A stretch of 64,000 bases of DNA from Phragmites australis (taxonomy: Eukaryota > Streptophyta > Magnoliopsida > Poales > Poaceae), in the NCBI RefSeq assembly GCF_958298935.1, contig NC_084937.1, forward strand, positions 21,585,568-21,649,567. The letters are read 5' to 3'. Every line of letters begins with the position of its first letter. Positions within the stretch are counted from its first letter, which is position 1. Position numbers and translations under genes: made by a program. Positions 11,702 through 24,311 of this stretch are shown here, piece after piece. The notes below the pieces were generated by a model. The model was not told the DNA's origin. It was given only the letters and a program-made list of their open reading frames with translations, and ran no database searches.

Positions 11702-13276
11702 TGAAGGTGATATGCCCTAGAGGCAACCATAGAGATGATTGTATCACACGTCTATGTTCATGTACTATCGAATAATGTGTTATTCCAAGAATGACTACCG
11801 TTTACATTGATTGACAAGTATGTGACTTGTGCATGAAATTTTTTATTTATTTCATGATGTTATTCTTAGTCGATTCCTGGTCGTATATCATTGTGATGAT
11901 ACATAAGACTAGCACATGTGTTGATTGATGATCATATTTTATGGATCATAGGTATAGAGATACCGGGTCAATAATGTGAATATTTATGTTAGATAACATG
12001 ATATTGGATCGACCCACCTTGAGATACTACTGGGATTGTTATTTATGACGTGCCATTAGTTGTTATCTCAAATGGTGTACCGGTAGGATCCTTAGACCTG
12101 AGATCGTCATTGATTTCCAGAATGTATAGTGACATACTTTGAGGCTGTCAAACGCTATTCCGTAACTGGGTAGTCATAAAGGTAGTTTTTGGATTTGTCA
12201 TGAAACATGTCGTGGGGTATGAGCGATCAAGATGGAATTTGCCCATCCTTGATAACGGGAGAGATATCTCTGGGCCCCTCGAGATAGTTGGATTGAGAAA
12301 GTGCATGGCCATACCAATATGATTAAAAAGTTAATCATGATGAATCCACTACTTGATCGAGTGAATGGTCAAGCTATCACAAGGGTGGCACGTATCTCAT
12401 CTTGAGCTTGACTGGTATCGTGAGGCGAAGTGATCGGTGCATGTGTATATCAAGGTTCAGCTGATATGATCTTTTGTGTATACTTGGGAGTCAATATGTC
12501 CTACTAGGGACCGCTATTGATTTCGGTTTGGAAAGGATTTTCGAGTTGTAGCCGTTTGTACATGAACCTAACGGGTCACACACGCAATGGGTTGGAACAA
12601 AACATGCGAATTGGATTCGTATATGGGTTACACGTAATGGGTTGGAACAAAACATGCGAATTGGATTCGTATATGGGTTTTGATTGGATTATGATCCATG
12701 AGAAGTTAGATTCCTAATGGACTTCCAACGTGGGAGCCTATTGGCGAGCTCTATATAAGGAGAGGCATGGGTAGGGTGTGCTAAGGTTGAGCCACTCCGA
12801 AACCATAGCCATAGCCTTCCACACGATCTCCCAAAATCCTAGTCATGCGTGCGGTGCTAGCACATCGGCGCTCGGCCTTTCTTCCCAGTACGTGTAGATA
12901 CCGTAGAGGCGTTGCTGCTATTATGGCGCCAATCTTCTCGGCGAGTTGAACGCAACTTGTTCGGGACTGGTCGCCAACTGCTCGGAGTTGGTCGAGAAGC
13001 ATGACCACCTGCTCGGAGTTGGTCGAGAAGCATGACCACCTGCTCGGAATTGGTCGAGGAGCGTGACCACCTACGCGGGGCTGGTCGTGGATCTGATGGA
13101 GAAGCTGCTCGAGGAGTTTGACTAGTACGATATTGGATCGGTCTACTCCAACTCTTCTTCGGCTGCATTGCGCGTCGAGAGGTAACGATCTATGATCTTT
13201 TATTAGCATGATTTCCTAGGTGAATGCAGTAAAAAAAAATTATTTTAGGCTAGCATAGCCTGCTTGTTCATCAACA
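11702..13276 (+). mobile_element. Solo LTR inserted in the Copia pol (1575 bp, TSD TTTTG)
   Basis: The insert starts TGAAGG (then TGATATGCCCTAGAGGCAA, an LTR start seen in grass Copia elements) and ends CATCAACA. It is flanked by TTTTG at 11697-11701 and again at 13277-13281. Removing it and one TTTTG restores a continuous pre-integrase reading, which confirms the limits. No internal region or second LTR is present. It holds a TATA-like CTATATAAGG near 12751, a 50-bp tandem duplication (12586-12685) and about three diverged 32-bp units (12950-13090). Confidence 0.85.
12586..12685 (+). repeat. 50-bp direct tandem duplication in the solo LTR
   Basis: Two adjacent, nearly identical units begin AATGGGTTGGAACAAAAC at 12586 and 12636. 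They lie upstream of the TATA-like site, so in the U3 part of the LTR. Confidence 0.8.
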
Positions 13277-13281
13277 TTTTG

Positions 13282-14160
13282 AGACTAGTGAAATATGAAA
13301 TCTTACCTCAATTAGATTTTGTTGATTGGGATGTGTGTGTGGATTGTATTAAGGGTAAACAAACCTCACACATATCAAAGCATCCCGCCACAAGGAGTAG
13401 TGACCTATTACAGTTGATACATACTGACATTTGTGGTCCATTTGATGCTCCTTCTTTGAATAGTGAAAAGTATTTCATTCTCTTTATTGACGACTTCTCA
13501 CGTTATTGTTATCTATACTTACTGGATGAAAAATCTCAAGCTGCAAGCATTCTTGAGGTGTTTGTCAAGGAGGTGGAAAGGCACCTTGATAGAAAAGTGA
13601 AGGTGGTGAGGTTTTATAGAGGAGGTGAGTACTTTGAAAAATTTGTTAAAAGTGGGCAATGTCCAAGCCCCTTTGCGAAGTTTCTTGAAAGCTGAGGCAT
13701 CTGTGCATAGTGTACAATGCCTGGAACACCTTAGCAAAACAGGGTGGCTCAAAGGCGGAATCGTACTCTCATAGAAATGGTTAGGAGCATGCTATGTTTT
13801 TGTGATGTACCCTCATCTTTGTGGATGCATGCATTAAGGACTGTTGTGTGCTTGCTAAATAGAGTTCCTAGTAAGGCAATTCCTAATACTCCTTATGAAT
13901 TGCGGACAGGGAGGAAATCTAGTTTAAGGCACGTGCATGTTTGGGGTTGCTTAACAGAAGTGAGATTATATATTTCACATGCATGAAAAGAAGCTCGATG
14001 TAAGGACTATTAGTGGTTACTTCATCGACTATCCTGAAAAGTCAAAGGGGTACATATTTTATTGTCCAAACCATTGTACGCGAATAGTTACGACTGTAAA
14101 TGCTCGGTTAATTGAAAATGGTGAGATTAGTGGGAGTGGAAATCTATAATAGGTGGATAT
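13282..14160 (+). pseudogene. Copia integrase remnant
   Basis: Integrase inserts element cDNA into the genome. Visible parts are the CVDCIKGK zinc-finger end, IHTDICGPF (first catalytic Asp) and FIDDFSRYCYLYLL (second Asp). The RFYRGGEY block has lost the usual SDRGGEY form. The last block (AQRRNRTLIEMVRSML) lies in another frame from 13744. Frameshifts near 13690 and 13985 and a missing stretch around the catalytic Glu make it non-functional. Confidence 0.8.
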
Positions 14161-14251
14161 CAATGAATTTTGATCTAATACTACTCCTAATAGTGTTCTA
14201 TCATAATCTAATGACACTGTTGAAAGGACATTCTCTGAACCAGCTAATAAT

Positions 14252-15939
14252 GTGCAAGTCACAGGTGTAAGTGAGATGCCAAACGACAACATAGTGCAAC
14301 GGTCTATAAGACAGAAAAGATCGGCAATTTTAGATGACTATGTGGTTTACTCACTTGAGCAAGAATGTGACTTGAGTATCAAAAATGATCTAGTCTCATT
14401 TAATCAAGCCATGGAATGTGATAATTCTGAAAAGTGGTTCAATGCCATGAAAGAAGAGTTGAAATCAATGGATGATAATGAAGTATGTGAATTGGTTAGA
14501 TTGCCGAAGGGATCAAAATGATTTGGGTGTAAATGGGTCTTTAAGACCAAACGTGACTCAAAAGGCAATATTGAAAGATACAAAGTTAGACTTGTCGCTA
14601 AAGATTTTACACAAAAGGAAGGTGTTGACTATACACAGACCTTCTCTCCAGTTTCAAAGAAGGACTCCTTGAGAATCATTTTGGCTTTGGTGGCACACTA
14701 TGACTTAGAGCTCCACCGGATGGTCATAAAGACCACCTTTTTGAATGGTGACTTGGATGAAGAAGTTTATATGAACCAACTAGAAGGATTTTCTATCCCA
14801 GAAAAAGAAAATTTGGTGTGTAAATTAAAGAAATGGACATATAGGCTGAAACAAGCATCCAGACAATGATATATTAAGTTCAACAATACCATCACGACAT
14901 ATGGTTCTATAGAAAATCCCATTGATCAGTGTATCTACATGAAGGTCAGTGGGAGCAAGTTCATTATCTTAGCTCTATATGCTGATGACGTTTTGCTTGT
15001 TACTAATGATAAGTCTTTGTTGCATGATGTAAAGAAGTTTCTCTCCAATAAATTTAAAATGAAAGATATGGGAGAGGCATCCTATGTTATTAGAATAGAA
15101 ATATTCTGTGATATAAAACAAGGATTGTTGGGATTGTCTAAAAAATGTTACATTAACAAAGTACTTGAGAGGTTCAGAATGGAAAATTGCTTTACAGGAT
15201 TGATTCCAATTCAGAAAGGGGATAAATTTAGCGAAATGCAATGTCCAAAAAATGATTTGGAATGTAAAGAAATGGAATCAATTCCATATGCATTGCTTGT
15301 TGAGAGCTTAATTTATGATTTGATATGTACTCGACCAGATATCAGCTTTGTTATTGGGATGCTTGGTCGTTATCAAAGTAATCCTGGAAAAGTTCATTGG
15401 ATAACTGAAAGAAGGCACTTCGGTATTTATAGAGAACCAAGAATCATATGCTCACGTATCAGAAGTCAAGCCATTTGAAGGTAATAGGCGATATGGATTC
15501 AGACTATGCTGGATGTGTGGATTCAAGAAAATCCACATTCGGCTATGTGTTCCTATTGGTTAGAGGAGCGGTTTTATGGAAGAGTGGGAAGCAATCTGAA
15601 ATTGCCACTTCCAATATGGAGTTGGAATTTGTGGCGTGCTTTGAGGCCACTATTCAATCATTGTGGCTATGGAATTTTGTGTCTAATCTTCATATTCTTG
15701 ACAATATTGAGAGACCATCAAAAATATATTGTGATAATTCCGCTGCGGTCTTCTTTTCTAAAAATGATAAGTACTCGAAGGGTGCAAAACATATGAATTT
15801 AAAGTACTTTTCAGTTAAAGAAGAAGTACATAAGAAAAGGAGTATATTGGTACAGATTGATGATTGCAGATCCAATGACAAAGGGATTGCTGCCCAAGAC
15901 TTTCATTGGCCATCTAGAAAGGATCGACACTATAGATAA
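14252..15939 (+). pseudogene. Copia reverse transcriptase and RNase H remnant
   Basis: Reverse transcriptase blocks in order are the pre-RT region to GSK (14252-14521), WVFKTKRDSKGNIERYK in another frame, TFLNGDLDEEVYMNQ (14669-14869), the catalytic LYADDVLLVTND (about 14971-15006) and TRPDISFVIGMLGRYQ. RNase H follows with DSDYAGCVDSRKSTFGYVF and the IYCDN motif (15448-15939). Several frame changes and stops separate these blocks, so no complete polyprotein can be made. Confidence 0.85.
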
Positions 15940-16260
15940 AATCTTATTAGTATGATGTGTACACATGAATATTCTTGCTTGTACTGTTATGTGAATTCAA
16001 TAAAAGTTTGTTTTGAATGTTATCCACATAAATATGTATACAATTATGGTTGAGGTGTGATAACAATATTTGTTTCCCTATAAAAGTTTGTTTGAGTTGG
16101 GTCAATTTGTAATACATGGAAGGAATCTTGTCGATGACTTAAGATCATCATGATTCAATCACCCATTTTCAACTTAATATCGACTTGATAAATTCGGTGA
16201 AAAGTGTGCACTTAAGGTTTATCGAATTATTCAAGTCATCACATGGGCCAAGTGGGACAA

Positions 16261-16979
16261 TGTTAGAAAATGTCCCATGTAACTAATGAAGAAAAATGAT
16301 TCTTATATGAAAAGATCTTAGTGTGATGGTTGCTAGACTTAAAGAATGAGAATCATGGGGTTGAAATACCCTCTCCTCTCTCTTCAAAAGAACTAATAGT
16401 ATGTTGTGTTCTAAATTTGTGAGTGCATGTTTCTTGAAGAAAACCGAATGCATTAAGCATTTGTAATGGGAATTGACCGCATGCACGTAGTTACTAGTGA
16501 CCGGTTAATGAATTGATTTTTGCTCTCATGCATGCTTGCTTGCTGTAAAGTTGCATCGTTGTTTCATAAATTAAGGCTGCTCAAGTCCATCGGGTGCTTT
16601 CATGAATTGCATGGCGGTTTCATAAATTAATGCTCCCATAAAGTTGCATGGCTATTTCATGAACTCATGTGTTAAGCTCAAGTCCATCGGGTGCTCTCGG
16701 TGCTGCTACATATATAACCCATCGTGAGAACATTTGAAGCAAGCTAGAGAGAAAGGAAAGCAAGAACACATATTAGAGTAGTTCTCTAATCATCAAGAGA
16801 ACAAGAAAAGTAGAAGGAAGAGAGGAGACAAATATATTCAATATACAAGGAGCTAATATGCAAGCGGATAAGTTTGTGCGGTATAGCATATGAATGGTTG
16901 AGTTGTGCGACACACATAAAGGCTGTTTTTCAAATTGTGCTAATACGATCTTGTATAGCTTCCGCAAATTTTGCTTACA
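16261..16979 (+). repeat. 3' LTR of the 8-kb Copia element
   Basis: Direct repeat of 8980-9677, starting TGTTAGAAAATGTCCC and ending GCTTACA, followed by AACGT. Confidence 0.88.
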
Positions 16980-16984
16980 AACGT

Positions 16985-18178
16985 GCTTGGATGCACTAGC
17001 GTATTTTTGTGGATCAATAATAAAGGTGGCTAATGGACCACCCAACTCGTTTGATGCGGCAGCTCAAACATGCAAAAGTTGTGTTGGTTATGTACAGTAA
17101 GGTCCTATTTTAACATGAGTTTTTTTAGAATTGAGAATGTCTACTGTTAAAATTAACGAAAAGGCTAAATAACTGTTGAATGAAAATTCATCCCCAAATC
17201 ATGCAAATTTCATATCGTAGGATGCACATGACGATTTTTGCTATGGCCTTCTTCGGCGAGCTCTCCAACTCTGACGAGCTAAGTTCGGGTTAGGGGTTTG
17301 GGTTTTGGATTCACCGTGCTCCCAACTTAGAAGGATGGCTGGAAAGGTTGGCTGGCTTGGCAGTGGTGGCAAGCGGTGCAGCGTGGGCGCTTCGAGCCAC
17401 GGTGGGGGAGGATTGGTGGTGGGTGGTAATGGTGGCATTGGCACCGTCAGAGCAAGTTAGGGTGGTTGCAGAGGTAGGGGTGCCATAGGCAAAATCGTCG
17501 TTGTCACAGATGGATTCACCTATGGAGACGATCAGCGGTAGGGAGGCGGAACACGGGGTGAGACGGAGTCGAGAGGTGACAACGAGTCTGGCTGTGGTAG
17601 AGTGGAGTGGGTGTGATTTAGGGTTTGGTTCTTTTATACAAAGGAAAGACATATCTGGACCATTGGATGATGATCAGACAGATCAAAATCTGCATGATTT
17701 GGAACGATGAAAAAAATTTGAATGAGAATTTGACAGACCCAAAAAAATTTGTATTGCAAACAAACCTTAACTTCTCTGTGAAGACACTTAGACACGTAAA
17801 ATATGAAAGGATGTGATGGACAATCACAACCAACACAAACTCGGAAGTTTGAAGTAATAATAATAATGAGAAGAATGACATGCAAAATCGAACTGAAGAA
17901 GAGAGTCGATCATAGATTATGGTGATTGGTGAGTACACCTACATCTTCTAACTGAGTTAGCCGAGTTCTTCGACCAATATATAGACAGGGGGCTATGCAT
18001 ACAGTCCTGTGTGTTGAGTATAAATAAGTATATTTTTTGAGGAACTATAATTTGAATTTATCACTAACATTTCTCAGACAAACTTTTCGGTACATTGACA
18101 ATTGAACAAGACTCAACAATGTGACATGGTAAAAGGCTATAAACCTTGTCAACTTTGTGGCGAAGGTGGTTTGGCCCT
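16985..18178. other. Intergenic DNA with a GC-rich patch, no gene recognised
   Basis: A GC-rich patch at about 17240-17650 has open frames on both strands but no motif I recognise. It may be a gene fragment or chance. The rest is AT-rich. Confidence 0.4.
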
Positions 18179-20786
18179 TGAGAAACCAAGTTGAAATATG
18201 CATTGGTTTATATGTAATAAGTGATTGACAAGTATGTTAATTTGGTTTGATGATTTTTGGATGGTATAAGCATGTATATGTACTGCAATTATGATTATAA
18301 CTAATCAAAATTGAGGAGAAAATGAAGTTAGCGTTTTTGTGACTGAGTCCAGGAAAATTGTACACGCCAGATGATCTGGCACTGAAGAAAATAAACTCGC
18401 TGGATGACCCTACATTCATATGTAGTACACACCGAGCACTTCAACAAAGAAGAAAAAATGAAGTATACACCGGATGGTCCAGCATTAGGCATCAGTCAAC
18501 GTTGGAGCTTTTCTTGTAGAGAGGTTCCAAACTGGCTCTGACAGACTTATATACGCTGGATGGTCCAGCGCTAGGCAATATGTACGTCGGATGCTTCGCC
18601 GGAGTAATTTCTCTAGAGAGGGTGCAAAACGGGTTCTGGCAAGAATGAGTACGCCAAATGATCTAGCGATGGGCATGAATACACGCCAGACTATCTCTTG
18701 CAGATAGGATTTTAGGTGGCTTGGTTTGCTGAGTTGAACACACCGGATGGTCCGGCGCTCTGAAGGAGTGAACACTGGATCATCGGACGTTCACGGTTTA
18801 AGTGATATATGATTTTCTGCAATGTTTTTTTTTTGTCTTTGACTAATTTGTGATGGAGTTGGAAGGTGTTGGAGAAGCATGTGTACTTATCTCGTGACAT
18901 GCATGTGATGGATGTAACTTGACGGCCGACGACAGGATGATCAGGGCGAAGCGGGGTATTTGGTGCTGAACGACCGAGGAGGTTGGACAGAGTCAAGGGT
19001 AACCCTAGCTAGGCATATGGAGGTCAAGCAAATCATGAGAAGATGAATAAGAAAGGCGAGTTGACAAAGTCAAGCGAAGGAGATACTTGTGCAAGTGACA
19101 AGGCAGCCCGTGGGATCAGGAGCGAGAGAGACTTACCGGCGGTCAAGATCACAAGACAAAGTATACGCGTCGATATCGGGATGCTTGCTTAAGGTGTAAA
19201 CAAGTGGATGTGAGTCACGTTTTAAGAAACGTCCAAGGCGGTTTCCCTGTTCAGCAGCAAAAACCATGATAGGATGGAGTGCACGTGGCATCATCATGAA
19301 CCCTACGTCAACACGAAGCTAAGTCATGAAGATGCCACGGTCATCCGATGGACAGAGAAAATTTTGAACGAAACTACCCCCGGTGGTAGGTGGGAGTGCA
19401 TTGTAAGTGAATGACATATTAGGGATAATATTGCTTAAGGGTTAAGCAAGCCCACTAGACCTATAAATAAAGGGGTATGGCTGGTAGAAACAAGTGAGCC
19501 TTTGACAGGTTTTGGAGAGTTTTGAGAGCCTTCCACTTGTGTTGTGTGAAGGGTGAAAGATGAGTGTTTAGCATATATTTAGGTGAGAGCTTTTGTGAGA
19601 AAAACACTTTGTAATCTGTCTAAAGTGGGTGTTCCTATGAGCTTAATGAAGAGAGTGTTTTGCATATGCTTGAGTTAATATCCTTCTAGTCTCCTAATTT
19701 TGGCCTCCCGTGTTTTGGTGCAAGTTTTTGGTGTGTTGTTGTTAATTTTCGTTTTCCTTGAGAGCTGTTTCTTTTGGGTCTTGTAAGAGGTGTTCTTCCT
19801 ATTCCTAGAGGGTTAATCATCACATATGAGTTGGTGTTGAACCATCCCGACCCTCTGGATCTGTCAACTTGAAGAATCTCTTATTTCAGTGGGTAGTTCT
19901 ATTGTGTTTAGGAGTTTTTCTTCAACTTGCGAAGCCTACGTCAAGATGAAGCTAAGTCATGAAGGTGCCAAGCCATCGGATGAGTAGAGAAAAATTTGGA
20001 CAAAACTACTCCTAGTGGTAGGTGGGAGTGTATTGTAAGTGAATGATAGTTTAGGGACATAATTGATTAAGGGTTAAGCAAGCCCCCTAGGTCTATAAAT
20101 AGAGAGGTATGGCTGGTGGAAATAAGTGAGCCTTTGAGAATTTTTGGATTGTTTTGAGTGCATTTCACTTGTGTTGTGTGGAGAGTGAAAGATGAGTGCT
20201 TAGGCTATGTTTAGGTGAGAGCTTTTGTGAGAAATACACTTTGTAATCTATCAAAATAGGGCGTTCCTCTGAGCTTAATGAAGAGAGTGTTTTTGCATAT
20301 GTTTGAACTCATCTCCTTCTAGTCTCCTGCTTTTGGGCTGCTGTGTTTTGGTGCAAGTTTTTGGTGTGTTCTTGTTGATTTTCGTTTTCCTTGAGAACTG
20401 CTTCTTTTGGATCTTATAAGAGGTGTTTTTCTTATTGCTAGATGGCTAATCATCTCATATGAGTTAGTCTTGAATCATCCCAACTCTCTATATCTATTAA
20501 CTTGAAGAATCTCTTATTTTGGTGGCTAATTCTCTTATATTTAGGAGTTTTTCTTCAAGTTGATTGCTTTCTTGCGCTTGATATGGTTTTAAATGGAACC
20601 TAGAGTTCTCATCCATCAAAGAGGAGCGTAGGTTTTAGAAATCTTGCAATCTGTTCTTGTGCCTCTTGCTTCCGCATGTGGTTTTGAGGTGCGTTGGGTT
20701 CAAGAATAGTAGAAGGTTATCAATTTCATAAGAAATTTGTTTAGACGCTTATTCGCCCCACTTTAGTCGTCAATCTCGGTCCTACA
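18179..20786 (+). mobile_element. LTR, family A, copy 2 (likely solo, 2608 bp)
   Basis: It starts TGAGAAACC, ends CGGTCCTACA and is the inverted relative of 4554-6510. The extra length over copy 1 (about 650 bp) is nearly explained by an internal 633-bp tandem duplication. No primer site follows its end (ATCCTATTG), so it looks like a solo LTR. Flanks GCCCT and ATCCT are not a convincing target duplication. Imperfect palindromes such as CACCGGATGGTCCGGCGC fill 18360-18790, upstream of the TATA boxes. Confidence 0.75.
19302..20567 (+). repeat. 633-bp direct tandem duplication inside the LTR
   Basis: Both units start CCTACGTCAA (19302 and 19935) and each ends with a TTTAGGAGTTTTTCTTCAA stretch. 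Each unit carries its own TATA box (CTATAAATA at 19461 and 20093) and the following transcribed region, so the promoter is doubled. Copy 1 of the family has one unit. Confidence 0.85.
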
Positions 20787-21651
20787 ATCCTATTGTTTTG
20801 AAATATATGAATAGTTTTTGGGAGTATTTAATGTCATGACACGGCTCTAAATTTACACACTACTACACATGCACACCATACTCACACTCACACTCACACT
20901 CGTGAGTACGCCATTGTTTTTGCCAACAATGTATTGTATATCTTAAGGAGGTAGGGCTAGCACACTTGTCATAGGCAAAGTTTGAGTTGTGATGACAAAC
21001 CCAACTTGCAACCTACCCATTAGTATTCTAGTTTTGGTTTATATGGGCTGAGTGTTCTGGTGTTACGGGGTTAGTTCCACCTTGATAGTCTAGGTAGGTT
21101 GGGGCCAGCATATAAGTTCAAACAATCCAAACATAGCACCTTTGAGTTAACCCTTTTACACTAAGTGAGAATGAATTTTGGAAGCGGGGTGTTGCATGTG
21201 GTATTCGTGCTTCAACCCTCGCCACACAAGTGTGTGTGTGTCAGCTCATGTAGGGGACATGGCACGATCGTGGCACCAGGGAGGGATTCTAGTTATTTGC
21301 CAGTCGTGTATGTGGTAAGCTGTCGAGTGCATCGTCCCTAAAGGGGGTGTGTAATACCCTAGGCCATTACTATTTTTGTTTTCGGTCTGTGTGGTTCAAG
21401 TGTTCTGGTGTGATAGGATTAGTCCCATCTTGGTACTTTAGGTAGGTTGGGGCCAAGGTATAAGCCCGAGTACTTCAAATATCGTATCTTCGAGTAACTT
21501 TTTATAAGAAACAAATACGAAAGTGTAAGATAGATGATATGCGTAAGTGAGCCCACTTAACATGAGGTTGGGAGAAGTGGAATACAACCGCACTCGATCA
21601 CACACAAGCACCATTCATGCCATCCAAACATTGGAAAGTGTGGGGTGGCAC
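20787..21651. other. Intergenic repeat DNA
   Basis: Two diverged copies of a stretch containing TAGGTAGGTTGGGGCCA occur at about 21050-21180 and 21405-21510. No coding frame is recognised. Short simple repeats (ACACTC, GTGT) are present. Confidence 0.45.
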
Positions 21652-22148
21652 TAAGGATGGAAAATAGATAGCATGTATTCAAATTATCCGATATTCATAT
21701 CCGTCAAAACACAAATATGGATATTTATATCCGTATTCATTTATGAAATAGATACTAAGATGGATGTATTCGAATTTGTTTTCGAGATCCGGATTCAAAT
21801 GTGGATACGGTCCAATCAAATTGGGACAATTTTTAGTCAAATTTGACAAACAATTTATATTTCTGACATGAATTTTGACCGAAATTTCTAAAATTTCAGT
21901 AATTCCAGTAAATTCCAAATGTGAACGATTTTTTTTGCACACCAAAATAAAAAAATTTGTCGTTAAAGGTGTATGATATTTTCATACAACCCGATCGAGT
22001 ATATATCTGAGTACGGATTCATATTCGAATTATCCGATTCGTATTTGTATTCGAGGATATTTGAATCTATATTCGTATTCAAATTAAAATATAGATAACA
22101 ATGTAAAAATATACTATCTGATCTATATTCAACCCGTTTTCATCCTTA
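21652..22148. mobile_element. MITE-like element with terminal inverted repeats (about 500 bp)
   Basis: The ends TAAGGATGGAAAA and TTTTCATCCTTA are inverted repeats. The interior is AT-rich with many ATCCGTATTCGAAT-like words. It is non-coding and resembles common grass MITEs that start with a GGATG-type end. TAA/TTA at the ends leaves the target duplication ambiguous. Confidence 0.65.
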
Positions 22149-22636
22149 TGTGCCACAATGAGACTGCAGTGAGCCAAGCACCGGAGAGGAAGGCAGCGAA
22201 GCGAAAAACGGATGCAGAAACGGTACGAGGGCCATAGCACTGGAGGCAAGCATCGACAAAGTAACTAGGCACACATGCATGCACAGTAGCCACTTTTTAA
22301 AAAGCGGCAGTAGCCACCGTCGCCGCCATGGCGCCATGCCTGTCGCAGCAGAATAAATATAGCTGAGGCCTTGAAAGCGCCAACGCCAAGGCGGCAGCAG
22401 GCTCGAGGACGCTGACCCCGAGCCCGATGGATCGGTCGATCTGCGCGCCCGCGGTGAAAGTGAAACAGAAAGGGGAGCCTCGGGATCAGGGAAGTTTGTT
22501 TCGACTTTGGAGCATCGTCCGGTAGCGGGAGTGACTAGTGGACTTCTCAATTTCTCATCACTCACCCTTGCCTTTCAGGACAAAAGTAGCTCCTGCGCTG
22601 CACTGCAAGGCCACGTACCAAGCACCATACTTTAAT
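22149..22636. other. GC-rich intergenic DNA, no gene recognised
   Basis: An open frame of about 139 codons on the minus strand (22146-22565) has low-complexity composition and no known motif. I do not call it a gene. Confidence 0.4.
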
Positions 22637-22882
22637 GGTTATAGATAGCTAATATTTTTTATTTAAGAGTATACTTTTTAATATTATAATTAATATGATT
22701 TTGTATACTTCGAGATATGACAACGTGTACTAGCTCTTAAAAAGAGAGATAAAGAGCTAGCACTTGTAAGTCACTTTAGCACCTCTCTACTTTATAAAAT
22801 ATTAAAATTATGAATAACAGAATCCATATCAATTTTAAAAAATATAATCTCTCAACTAAAAAATATTAGCTATCTAAAATCC
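22637..22882. mobile_element. MITE-like foldback element (about 246 bp)
   Basis: The left end (ATAGATAGCTAATATTTTTT) and the reverse complement of the right end (TTAGATAGCTAATATTTTTT) match over more than 20 bp. The centre also pairs (CTAGCTCTT with AAGAGCTAG), so the whole unit could fold. It is non-coding and AT-rich. Confidence 0.7.
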
Positions 22883-23667
22883 TTACAGATAGCCTCAGAC
22901 GCAAAGGAATGGAGAAGCTTTTGTACTGTACCACGCAGCTCAAAGCGCTGGCTCAACAATTTTCTTATCCTCCTATGCGCACAAGAAATCGAAGCTAGCT
23001 GTAGGGAGAACCCGGGACACGAGATGCTGAGAAAGGACGCGAAAGAGCAGCTCAATTATGCAGTCTTGGATGGACGATGGCGGTCGAGGATAGGCAACGT
23101 ACGTAGGCGCACAGCAGGTCACGGTCGATCGAGGACGCTTTGGCTCCGCGCGCGCGGATCGGAACCAAGATCGCGCGGCGTAGTCGCTGTCGATCCAGGA
23201 CGCGACGCGCGATTGATTCCGACGACGCACGTCTCGGCGGTTGGGTCTGACGGGCCAGGCGCTGACGCATGCGTGTGTGCGTGGACGAGGACGATCGTGT
23301 TCAGTTCAGACCTGGAGGGGCATGCGTGTAGGCGTGCGTGCCTGCCGGCGCGATCTGGCCGCCCTCGTCTCACGTGGTCATGTGCACCCGTCGATGAATC
23401 ATCGCATGCTCGCCTGCTCACCAACCATCGTTCGTGTCACGGCCTGCGGCTCGATCGATGAAGGTCTGATCAGCTCCTTTTCTCTTCAGGTTCCAAGATT
23501 GCCGGGTAACAAGTCACGGACCTAGCATTTTCAATATAGGTATACGCATACCTGTTAACTGTTATGCCTGTGCCCACGTAGTCCTGTCTTGCTCATGCCC
23601 ACACCACCGTTGCCGCGGTGCCCCGCATAGCTCGAGCCTGCTATATCGCTGCCGCCCTCAAGGTTAG
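22883..23667. other. GC-rich intergenic DNA, no gene recognised
   Basis: Several overlapping open frames on both strands at 23024-23525 reflect high GC content. None shows a known domain or splice-consistent gene model. Confidence 0.4.
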
Positions 23668-24311
23668 GAACACTACGTAATAAACCAATATTAGTGACAA
23701 TATATTAGTGATGGCCGACTAGAATTCGTCACTAATAATCTATTAGTAATGGATCCAATCATCACTAATATTATTCTGAGCTGAGACTCGTATCTGACTC
23801 GTCATTAATGACAAATTATTAGCGATAGATGAGAAAATAATCTATCACTAATGATAGATCATTAGTGACAGGCGATGACTTTATCATTAGCAACGAGTTG
23901 TGATGATACTGATCATTAGTGATAGGTAATAAAAATATCTATAACTATTGTAGAAGTCAGGTGTTAACTAATGTGCAGGCACGCCAGGAGGCAACTAGAC
24001 ATGGGCCACTCAGAAACCACGTCTCACTCCAAAATCCGTAGACCCCACCACGTCCTCAAAAAAGAAACACACCTCCACCCCCACCCCACCACGTCACCAA
24101 TCCGCACATCCCCACCTCCTCCACTCCCAGCCATCCATCTTCCATCCAACAGCGTTTAACTCAAGTCACGCGGATTGCACCCCTCATCGCCACCCCTCAC
24201 GCTCCGCTCCAAATTCCACCCCACTTCAAAACGGAGGAGCCTCTCTTCACCAAAAAAAACTTGTCACCTTCTGCTCCACCACCCGGAGTAAGGAGAACCC
24301 ACTCCACAAAC

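Larger units (their letters stand above)
8980..16979 (+). mobile_element. Ty1/copia retrotransposon, degenerate, interrupted by a solo LTR
   Basis: Two direct LTRs (8980-9677 and 16261-16979) begin TGTTAGAAAAT. The 3' copy ends GCTTACA and the 5' copy GCTTATA. Flanking pentamers AAAGT and AACGT are a one-mismatch target duplication. A primer site (TGGTATCAAATT) follows the 5' LTR, and a purine-rich AAGTGGGACAA precedes the 3' LTR. The internal order gag, protease, integrase, reverse transcriptase, RNase H is the Copia order. Every domain carries stops or frameshifts, and a 1.6-kb foreign LTR splits the region before integrase. The stretch 9692-10566 is leader with no recognisable ORF. Confidence 0.9.

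Noticed and set aside
12781..13209. Open frames of 142 and 103 codons on the minus strand
   Set aside because: They come from the GC-rich 32-bp tandem units in the solo LTR and have no homology I recognise.
23024..23525. Cluster of overlapping GC-rich open frames on both strands
   Set aside because: No splice-consistent model and no domain. Arg-rich readings in all frames are typical of GC-rich non-coding DNA.
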